Of a stretch of 9,009 nucleotides of DNA, positions 1 to 5,517 are shown in pieces (within the stretch, counting starts at the first letter, position 1; every line of letters starts with the position of its first letter). The notes under the pieces are model-generated. The model searched no databases and was not told the DNA's origin. It saw only the letters and a program-made list of their open reading frames with translations. The stretch is from B16-G9 sp964400655 (GTDB lineage Bacteria > Bacteroidota > Bacteroidia > Bacteroidales > F082): positions 1 to 9,009 of the forward strand of contig CAYNVN010000093.1 in the NCBI GenBank assembly GCA_964400655.1, in the 5' to 3' direction. Position numbers and translations under genes: made by a program.

Positions 1-2
1 GT

Positions 3-53
3 TGTCACACTGAGCGCCTGCCTTGCCGACAGGCAGGAAGTCGAAGTGTGACA
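3..53. repeat. Nested palindromic intergenic repeat
   Basis: The outer arms TGTCACACT (3-11) and AGTGTGACA (45-53) are perfect 9-bp reverse complements. Inside them a second perfect stem is formed by CCTGCCT (17-23) and AGGCAGG (31-37) around a 7-nt loop. Deleting 17-37 joins GAGCG to AAGTCGAAG and gives a compact outer palindrome. From memory, elements with CACACTGAGC...GTCGAAGTGTG sides are dispersed between genes in many Bacteroidota genomes; I could not check this. It lies 55 bp past the hemW stop, so its transcript would fold into a GC-rich hairpin. No T-tract follows on the minus strand, so it is not a classical intrinsic terminator, though it could protect a 3' end. The palindrome is certain; the repeat-family assignment is inference. 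Confidence 0.7.
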
Positions 54-58
54 CGCTC

Positions 59-71
59 TTCTACGGTAGAA
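59..71. other. Short hyphenated palindrome after hemW
   Basis: TTCTAC (59-64) and GTAGAA (66-71) are perfect inverted arms around a single G. It lies between the hemW stop and the nested repeat. As RNA only about five pairs with a 3-nt loop could form, and no T-tract follows on the minus strand, so a terminator role is doubtful. It may be chance. Confidence 0.25.
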
Positions 72-107
72 TATTAATATTTTCAATCTGTTAACTTTAA
101 ACAACTT

Positions 108-1235
108 CTACATAAATATTTCGGCGGCAATGCCGTCGGCAAAGAGCTTTCCGGTATCCGACAGAATATAGAGGTTACCTTTTTGAATCACCTTTTTATC
201 GTCAACAAACGGTTTGATGCCGTTTATAAAATGTTCGGTATGTTTTTTTCCGAAAACGTTGTTGATATGTTCCCGGTCGCAACCCCATGAGGTTCGTAAC
301 GAAGTCATAACATATTCGTTAAAAAGCTGATTGGTGGTTAAAACCTCCTTTTCTTCAACAATTCTGTCAACCATATCCGCCTCAATATATTTTTTTACTG
401 AAGCCACATTCCACTGCCGTGAAAAACCGTTGAAAGAGTGGGCCGAGGGGCCTAATCCTATGTAATGGTCGCCCAGCCAGTAAATACTGTTGTGCTTGGA
501 ATAGTATCCCTCTTTGGCAAAATTGGATATTTCGTAATGGACAAACTCTTTTTCTTTGGTGCGCTGCTGCAATATTTCAAAATGACGAATGCTTAAACCT
601 TCGTCAACCTCCGCCCGTTTTTTGTTGGTGATTTGATGCAGTAAAGCGGTTTTGGGTTCAACGGTAAGGCTGTATGAGCTTAGGTGCGGAATGTCATAAC
701 CGAAAAACAGGTCGAGGTTTTTGTTCCATTTTTCAGGTGTAAGTCCCGGAATACCGTAAATCAAATCGATGGTAATATTTTTAAAACCGGCTTTTTGCAC
801 ATTTTCGATGGCCAGCCGTGCTTCGTTTCCGCCGTGAACCCGGTCGAGATACCGTAAATCATCATCAAAAAAACTTTGAACACCAATGCTGAACCGGTTG
901 ACGGGAGTGTGATTTTTTAATTCGGTGGTTTTTTCTATGGTCAAATCATCGGGGTTGGCCTCCAGTGTAATTTCGGGGGCAGGGCTTATGTTAAACAGCT
1001 CTTCCGCTTTTTTTAATATACTGTTGATTTCGTCAACCGATAGCAAAGAGGGGGTTCCGCCGCCAAAATAGAGGGTGTTGACAACTTCGTTTTTTAAATA
1101 ATCGCTTCTCATCTCCATTTCACGTAACAACGCACCGGTAAAAGCATCGCGGTGTTTTGTTGACGCAACCGAAAAAAAATTGCAGTAATTGCATTTGTGC
1201 TTGCAAAAGGGAATATGGATATAAATGCCCGCCAT
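108..1235 (-). CDS. hemW: Radical SAM heme chaperone HemW
   Basis: A 375-residue protein of the HemN/HemW radical SAM group, at the normal HemW length. It carries the 4Fe-4S site C11-x3-C15-x2-C18, with Phe at position 20 where true oxygen-independent coproporphyrinogen oxidases (HemN) have a fourth Cys. The SAM-contacting GGGTPS is at 58-63. The C-terminal half has HNSIYW (248-253), matching the HNxxYW motif linked to heme binding in HemW, then GLGPSAHSF (260-268) and a winged-helix-like tail. HemW is a cytoplasmic heme chaperone thought to deliver heme to membrane cytochromes; many databases still call it coproporphyrinogen oxidase. The ATG at 1233-1235 places the Cys cluster at residue 11, as usual for the family. 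No clear Shine-Dalgarno is visible. The deacetylase stop is only 20 bp upstream, so the two are probably co-transcribed. The stop is TAG. Identification as HemW rather than HemN is firm; heme transfer by this copy is inferred. Confidence 0.93.
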   Translation of the reverse strand: MAGIYIHIPFCKHKCNYCNFFSVASTKHRDAFTGALLREMEMRSDYLKNEVVNTLYFGGGTPSLLSVDEINSILKKAEELFNISPAPEITLEANPDDLTIEKTTELKNHTPVNRFSIGVQSFFDDDLRYLDRVHGGNEARLAIENVQKAGFKNITIDLIYGIPGLTPEKWNKNLDLFFGYDIPHLSSYSLTVEPKTALLHQITNKKRAEVDEGLSIRHFEILQQRTKEKEFVHYEISNFAKEGYYSKHNSIYWLGDHYIGLGPSAHSFNGFSRQWNVASVKKYIEADMVDRIVEEKEVLTTNQLFNEYVMTSLRTSWGCDREHINNVFGKKHTEHFINGIKPFVDDKKVIQKGNLYILSDTGKLFADGIAAEIFM

Positions 1236-1255
1236 TTGTTGTTTCGTTGGTATAA

Positions 1256-1861
1256 TTAAATGCTTTTAACTTTCAGTCCGGCATCATTGCAGCGTTTTAA
1301 AAATTCAGGAAGCGCATAAAGCATGTTTTTATCAGATTTTTCACTGTCGTGAAACACGATGATTGATCCGGGTTTTAATCCCGTAAGGGCATTTTTTAAA
1401 CATTTTTCGGGGGTTAATTTTCTGTTAAAATCGTAAGTTAATACCGACCACATAATAATACGATACCGCTTTTTTAACTCTTTTATTTGCAACGGACTAA
1501 TTTTACCGTAGGGTGGACGGAACAGGTTGGATTTAATAAATCCGGCTGCTTTGTCGATGTTACTAAAGTAGTTTTTGTTTTTGGTTTTCCAGCCGTTTAA
1601 ATGGTTAAAAGTATGGTTTCCGGTTTGATGTCCCCGTTGAATAATTTGTTGATAGGTTTCGGGATATTTCCTTACGTTATCGCCAACACAAAAAAAGGTT
1701 GCTTTGGCGTTGTATTCATCCAGAATATCCAAAACCTTTGGAGTAATTTCGGGATGCGGGCCGTCGTCAAAAGTAATGTAAACGCTGTTTTCAGCATCTT
1801 TTATTTTCCACTCCGGCGAAGGATAAAAATATTGTAACCACTTGGGAACCGTAACCATCAT
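1256..1861 (-). CDS. Polysaccharide deacetylase family protein (CE4 / NodB fold)
   Basis: A 201-residue, single-domain NodB-homology protein that probably removes N-acetyl groups from a polysaccharide such as peptidoglycan or another amino-sugar glycan. All CE4 motifs are visible: TFDDGP at 30-35 (D32 as presumed base, D33 as metal ligand), NHTFNH at 82-87 (metal ligands H83 and H87), RPPYG at 115-119 with R115, a motif-4 region WSVLTYDFN at 138-146, and VFHDS at 169-173 with H171. A divalent-metal-dependent active site is therefore expected to be intact. There is no signal peptide or N-terminal membrane helix; the protein begins MMVTVPKWLQ, so its cellular location is unclear. Start is the first of two adjacent ATGs; the second would serve equally well. 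It ends 20 bp before hemW and begins 54 bp after the PKD-protein stop. The substrate cannot be read from the sequence. Confidence 0.88.
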   Translation of the reverse strand: MMVTVPKWLQYFYPSPEWKIKDAENSVYITFDDGPHPEITPKVLDILDEYNAKATFFCVGDNVRKYPETYQQIIQRGHQTGNHTFNHLNGWKTKNKNYFSNIDKAAGFIKSNLFRPPYGKISPLQIKELKKRYRIIMWSVLTYDFNRKLTPEKCLKNALTGLKPGSIIVFHDSEKSDKNMLYALPEFLKRCNDAGLKVKSI

Positions 1862-1865
1862 GGCA

Positions 1866-1873
1866 CAAATGTA
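1866..1873 (-). promoter_or_regulatory. Possible Bacteroidota -7 promoter element for deacetylase-hemW
   Basis: On the minus strand TACATTTG matches the Bacteroidota -7 consensus TAnnTTTG exactly. A TTG lies 24 nt upstream, slightly beyond the usual spacing for the -33 element. The element ends only 4 nt before the annotated ATG of the deacetylase, so the transcript would be leaderless or nearly so. An 8-bp match in A/T-rich DNA may be chance, so this is a weak call. Confidence 0.3.
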
Positions 1874-1915
1874 TTAAATTAAAAGGAAGCGGCTGAACAA
1901 TTACCGTAAACAACC

Positions 1916-3481
1916 CTATCGGTTGATAACCAGTTTTCCCGTTCCTGTATGGCCCTGTTCATCGTTTACCGAAACAATATAAACGCCATCGGGTAATCCG
2001 TCAACGGGAAGAAACAGTTTATTGGTTCCGGCATTTAAAACAGGTTGTGTTTTATAAACAGTACGTCCGGTAAAATCGGTAAGGGTTAAGCCAATTTGTT
2101 GCGATTTTTTAAGTTTTACGGAAAGCAAAACAGGGCTGTTGTTTTGTGCGGGGTTAGGGTAAATATTGTCCAACAAACTGTTACTTTGTTTATGATAAGG
2201 AATAACGGAATTTACTCCTTCGAGGCTCAATTCGATAATCATACTGTCGATAACCGGAATTTCATCATTTAATTCAACATGAATTTCGGAAGTGTTAACA
2301 CCGGTAACTTCAGGATAAAGGCTATAGTTTCCCAAATCGAGGTTTGAGAAATTAAAATTTCCTCTTTTTCCGGTGTAGAGATAAGTAATGTTGTTGTTAT
2401 GGTTATCAAGCAGGTAAATGGTGATGTTTTCGCCCGAGAACAAGCCAAACTGTTTTAAACCTTTATCCACAACCAGAACGTTTCCGTTTATTGCACCGTT
2501 ACCTTCGGTAAAACTTTGGTTATCTACCAAATGAATATCGTAATCCCATCCGGTGGTGTTGATTTCACACAAATCGGCATTTTGCCATCTGGTTACATTT
2601 CCGAAATAGGTTGGACACATATATCCGTAATATTCCGAAGCACTGTCGGGTTGGGCTTTAATAATATATTTGCCGTAAGGCAGATTATAAAATATAAAGT
2701 AACCCAGTGTATCGAAAGTTACCGTATCAACCGGAATAAATGAATCGATAGAATCCTGATAATACAAAAATGCTTTTCCGATATCGATGGGGAAAAGTTT
2801 TGCAAAAACCTGTCCTCCAATGTTAAAGTAAGTTTTTTCAGGTATCAAAATCAGCCTTGAAAAAGAGTTTGTACTTAGTGCACCGTTAAAATCAGCCTCT
2901 ATTATTAACTTAACCCTGTAGAGTCCGGGGGTTTGATAGGTATGATCGGGGTTTTTTTCCTGCGAGGTTGTGCCGTCACCAAAACTCCATTGTCTGGAAA
3001 TAATATAATCGTTTTTGGTAAGATCGATAAAGTGAAAATAAAACCGGTTTCCCCCCTGTTTTTGGGTGTACTTAAAGCGTGCTTTTAAAATATTGGTATG
3101 GAAAGGCATATCAATGGTAATGTTAACCATTAAATCGAGCCGGGTATTTCTAAAGAACCGGTAATAAACCACCGAATCAACTTTCCTGTTGTTTTTGTCA
3201 AGGGTATAAATCTCAATACTTCCTTTGCCGGAAGATGTTTTGATGGTGTCCATATAAAAACCCTCATCATCGGTTATTATCTCTTTATAATAGCTGTTAC
3301 CGCTGTTTTTTATGTATGATGAAACAATATAAACTTTGTGGCCGGATATGGCGTTGCCATATTTTTTATTAATAATCTGTCCTGAAACAATAACGGTATA
3401 GGGTTTATTATTTGTGGCCTCAACATTGGTAATGCCTGCAAGTAAAACAGATAACAGTAATAATGTAAGTTTCTTTAACAT
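1916..3481 (-). CDS. Secreted PKD-domain protein with type IX secretion sorting domain
   Basis: A 521-residue exported protein. Residues 1-22 form a Sec signal peptide (basic KK, then a Leu-rich core, then an Ala/Thr region). Residues ~28-125 look like a carboxypeptidase-regulatory or Cna-B-like beta-sandwich. A PKD domain at ~130-215 has the signature WSFGDGTTSQ (165-174) and HTYQTPGLYRVKL (180-192). Two further beta-sandwich segments follow at ~219-320 and ~330-420. The last ~80 residues, from IYPNPAQN (440-447) through DFTGR (469-473) to LPDGVYIVSV (496-505) and KLVINR, form a type A T9SS C-terminal sorting domain. The protein should cross the outer membrane through the type IX system and be surface-attached or released. 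I see no enzymatic domain; binding, adhesion or a structural role is inference. The ATG lies 12 bp after the barrel-gene stop, suggesting the same mRNA as the sigma factor and possible control by it. Confidence 0.85.
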   Translation of the reverse strand: MLKKLTLLLLSVLLAGITNVEATNNKPYTVIVSGQIINKKYGNAISGHKVYIVSSYIKNSGNSYYKEIITDDEGFYMDTIKTSSGKGSIEIYTLDKNNRKVDSVVYYRFFRNTRLDLMVNITIDMPFHTNILKARFKYTQKQGGNRFYFHFIDLTKNDYIISRQWSFGDGTTSQEKNPDHTYQTPGLYRVKLIIEADFNGALSTNSFSRLILIPEKTYFNIGGQVFAKLFPIDIGKAFLYYQDSIDSFIPVDTVTFDTLGYFIFYNLPYGKYIIKAQPDSASEYYGYMCPTYFGNVTRWQNADLCEINTTGWDYDIHLVDNQSFTEGNGAINGNVLVVDKGLKQFGLFSGENITIYLLDNHNNNITYLYTGKRGNFNFSNLDLGNYSLYPEVTGVNTSEIHVELNDEIPVIDSMIIELSLEGVNSVIPYHKQSNSLLDNIYPNPAQNNSPVLLSVKLKKSQQIGLTLTDFTGRTVYKTQPVLNAGTNKLFLPVDGLPDGVYIVSVNDEQGHTGTGKLVINR

Positions 3482-3493
3482 TTCAACAAAAAT

Positions 3494-4843
3494 TTATTTA
3501 AGTGTATAAACAAATCCAAAACGTAATCCTATTCCCGAAAGGGGGTCGTTGTATTTTCCTCCTCCGTTAATGCCGTTAATAAAATAGCGGTATTCGGGTT
3601 CCACCGTTACCAGCCATTTTTTTGCAATGGCATAATCAACTCCTGCTCCAAGCGTTAAAAGATACTGGGGTGAATGTCTTTCGGGCAGATTATATTTTAG
3701 CGATATGTAGGTTACATCCTCTTCAACGGGTAAATCGCGCTTATTGTACAAAACAAAGTTAACACCACCTCCTGCATAAAAACTCCATCCCAGTTTTCCT
3801 TTGTGATTATGATATCCGAAAACAAGAGAGGTGTTAAGATAAAGATAACGGTTGGTTTCTTCCGAAAGGGTAATATGCCTTATGGAATCGTAAACATCGG
3901 TTTTTTGTGTATGATAAAGGGGAATAACCTCTCCGTTAACGGTATCAAAGGTAACGTCTATTACATCTTCGTAACTGCCGAGGAGATCCCAACTCATGTA
4001 ATCGGCTTTTACAAAGCCTTTGTCGCGCGAATATTGTACGCCGATACCCGGCCTGATAAACCAGTGGTCATTAATATAATAAACAGGTTTAATATTTATT
4101 GCATATCCGTTTTGGATGGTAAGCGAATCGTAATCGGCCGCCACAAATCCCGGTGTAAAATAAAACCCCAGTGCCAGGTTACCGTTTTTTGAACGGTGAG
4201 GTTTGTTTTTTTGCACCTCGTTTTCTGTCTGTTTCCTGTCTTCTTTTAATAACGGAAGCGGTAATGTGGTTAACTCAATTGTTTTTGCATTGAGGGTAGC
4301 AAGCAGATCGTCACGGTTTGGAGCCGGGGTCTGTTTTTTTGATTGGACAACCGTAACCTTTGACTTCTGCTTTTCCTCCGGCTGCTTTTTGTGAGAAATA
4401 TTTTTTGAGTTACCGGTAGTGTTAACATAGGCCGATTGAACTTTATCGGACGGGGCGGATGAAACAGGTTGGTTATTTTGTGTAACTTTTTCTTTTTGAG
4501 GTTTTTTATCTTTATCCGGTAACGGTTTGACGGTTGTTTTATCCGGAACATAATTATCTGATTCCGTTGAAACCACTGGGGTTTCGGTATTTACGGAAGA
4601 AACCGGGTCAGGAAATTTACCGTTATCGTTTGTTTGGGTTAGTAACCGTAAAATTCCTGAAAATATAACAACACCCAACAACAATGCAAAAACCTTAACC
4701 CATGTTTTATGATACCATAACGGAACAACCTCTTTATCAAGGGCGGCGGCAATACCCTCCCATACCTCGGCCGGAGGTTGAGGGGCAAACCCTTCAAACT
4801 TTTGCTTTAGTAAATCGTTAATATGTTGTTCGTTATTTTTCAA
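3494..4843 (-). CDS. Putative dual-membrane-spanning anti-sigma factor / outer-membrane beta-barrel protein
   Basis: A 449-residue protein in four parts. Residues 1-47 are a short cytoplasmic segment with QKFEGFAPQPPAEVWEGI (14-31), the pattern found on Bacteroidota anti-sigma-like proteins encoded next to ECF sigma genes. Residues ~49-68 (WVKVFALLLGVVIFSGILRLL region) form one transmembrane helix. Residues ~70-220 are a K/P/Q/S/T/N-rich, probably disordered linker. Residues ~221-449 show alternating aromatic/hydrophobic beta-strands such as LALGFYFTPGF (223-233) and WSFYAGGGVNFVLY (353-366), ending in IGLRFGFVYTLK, typical of an outer-membrane barrel of the OMP_b-brl type. There is no cleavable signal peptide; the inner helix would serve as anchor. 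The start codon is TTG (4841-4843), overlapping the sigma gene by 11 bp. An in-frame stop lies six codons upstream and no in-frame ATG occurs before residue 283. I recall such proteins being described in Bacteroides as dual membrane-spanning anti-sigma factors (Dma) affecting vesiculation; membership is inferred from layout only. Confidence 0.78.
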   Translation of the reverse strand: MKNNEQHINDLLKQKFEGFAPQPPAEVWEGIAAALDKEVVPLWYHKTWVKVFALLLGVVIFSGILRLLTQTNDNGKFPDPVSSVNTETPVVSTESDNYVPDKTTVKPLPDKDKKPQKEKVTQNNQPVSSAPSDKVQSAYVNTTGNSKNISHKKQPEEKQKSKVTVVQSKKQTPAPNRDDLLATLNAKTIELTTLPLPLLKEDRKQTENEVQKNKPHRSKNGNLALGFYFTPGFVAADYDSLTIQNGYAINIKPVYYINDHWFIRPGIGVQYSRDKGFVKADYMSWDLLGSYEDVIDVTFDTVNGEVIPLYHTQKTDVYDSIRHITLSEETNRYLYLNTSLVFGYHNHKGKLGWSFYAGGGVNFVLYNKRDLPVEEDVTYISLKYNLPERHSPQYLLTLGAGVDYAIAKKWLVTVEPEYRYFINGINGGGKYNDPLSGIGLRFGFVYTLK

Positions 4844-5384
4844 GGTTTTCTTTCCGTTTTATTTTTTCCAGTTTTTTTTGAATGGCGATTCTCGCTCTCG
4901 AAAGTTGTGATTTAGAGGTGTTTTCCGAAATTCCGAGCAATTCACCAATCTCTTTATGTGTATAACCTTCAATAATATTCAGGTTAAAAACCGTTCTGTA
5001 TCCATCGGGTAATTCTTTAATTACTTCCAGGATTTCGTCAGCCGTCATCTGTTCAATAATATGAGCGTTAAATTCAGCAGCCGAACCGGCATGTTCAATA
5101 GGTTTTGTAAATGAACGTTTAATTCTTTTTTTATAATGATTTATAGCGGTGTTTACAATGGTTCTGCGTACCCATCCGTCAAACGACCCCTCTCCGCGAT
5201 AATCTTTTACATACCTAAACACTCTTATAAATCCTTCCTGTAATATATCTTGTGCTTCATCGCTGTCAGCCGAAAACCGAAGGCATATACCAAACATTTT
5301 CGGTGCAAAAAACAGATAAAAAGCCTCCTGGGCTTTTCTATCGTTTTCCTTAAGTTTTTGTATCAGCGACTTGTCAAATTCCAT
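4833..5384 (-). CDS. ECF-type RNA polymerase sigma factor (sigma-70 family)
   Basis: A 183-residue extracytoplasmic-function sigma factor of normal length. Region 2 covers ~20-85, with SDEAQDILQEGFIRVF (41-56) for core binding and -10 recognition and FDGWVRRTIVNTAINHYK (68-85). Region 4 covers ~120-172, with ELPDGYRTVFNL (124-135) and a helix-turn-helix around YTHKEIGELLGISENT (141-156), then SQLSRARIAIQKKL, which reads the -35-like element. Regions 1 and 3 are absent, as expected for ECF sigmas. The ATG at 5382-5384 has a good AAGGA at 5393-5397, 8 nt upstream, stronger than at its neighbours. The stop lies inside the next gene, which encodes the probable anti-sigma/barrel protein; such overlap usually means translational coupling and matched dosage. 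Its targets likely include its own operon, but no ECF promoter could be identified with confidence. Confidence 0.93.
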   Translation of the reverse strand: MEFDKSLIQKLKENDRKAQEAFYLFFAPKMFGICLRFSADSDEAQDILQEGFIRVFRYVKDYRGEGSFDGWVRRTIVNTAINHYKKRIKRSFTKPIEHAGSAAEFNAHIIEQMTADEILEVIKELPDGYRTVFNLNIIEGYTHKEIGELLGISENTSKSQLSRARIAIQKKLEKIKRKENLEK

Positions 5385-5392
5385 TGCGGTTT

Positions 5393-5397
5393 TCCTT
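5393..5397 (-). promoter_or_regulatory. Strong Shine-Dalgarno of the sigma factor gene
   Basis: AAGGA on the minus strand lies 8 nt before the ATG of the sigma gene. It supports that start and stands out because the other genes here have weak or no Shine-Dalgarno. It is 3 nt from the palindrome at 5401-5419, so folding of that hairpin could affect ribosome access. Confidence 0.6.
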
Positions 5398-5400
5398 GCC

Positions 5401-5419
5401 GGCCATAAAATTTACGGCC
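5401..5419 (-). promoter_or_regulatory. Near-perfect palindrome / 5'-UTR hairpin upstream of the sigma factor
   Basis: The arms GGCCATAAA (5401-5409) and TTTACGGCC (5411-5419) are reverse complements at 8 of 9 positions around one central base. In the minus-strand RNA the single mismatch becomes a G-U pair, so about seven stem pairs closed by GGCC/GGCC can form with a small A/U-rich loop. It ends 3 nt before the ribosome binding site. It could be a dimeric-regulator operator, an RNA hairpin controlling translation, or an mRNA stability element. The symmetry is seen; the role is inferred. Confidence 0.45.
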
Positions 5420-5517
5420 TTGAAAATAAGTTCGCAAAATACTAAAAACTTATACAGGTTTTAAAGATTTGACACAGAGGTTTAAAAAATGGTTGCACCT
5501 GAATAAAAACCCTGATT

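Noticed and set aside
70..81. Perfect palindrome AATATTAATATT downstream of hemW
   Set aside because: Low-complexity A/T symmetry is common by chance and no supporting motif surrounds it.
108..1235. Annotation as oxygen-independent coproporphyrinogen III oxidase (HemN)
   Set aside because: The fourth Cys of the HemN CxxxCxxCxC site is replaced by Phe20, the length is shorter than HemN, and the HNxxYW motif of HemW is present.
4270..4551. A 93-residue minus-strand frame inside the barrel gene
   Set aside because: It is an out-of-phase reading of the Lys/Pro-rich linker codons and has no independent start context or family resemblance.
5428..5517. Terminator for the symporter in the gap before the sigma gene
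   Set aside because: Only short A/T-rich inverted arms (for example AAGTT 5428-5432 with AACTT 5447-5451) or 4-bp stems with long loops occur, none followed by a proper T-tract on the minus strand.
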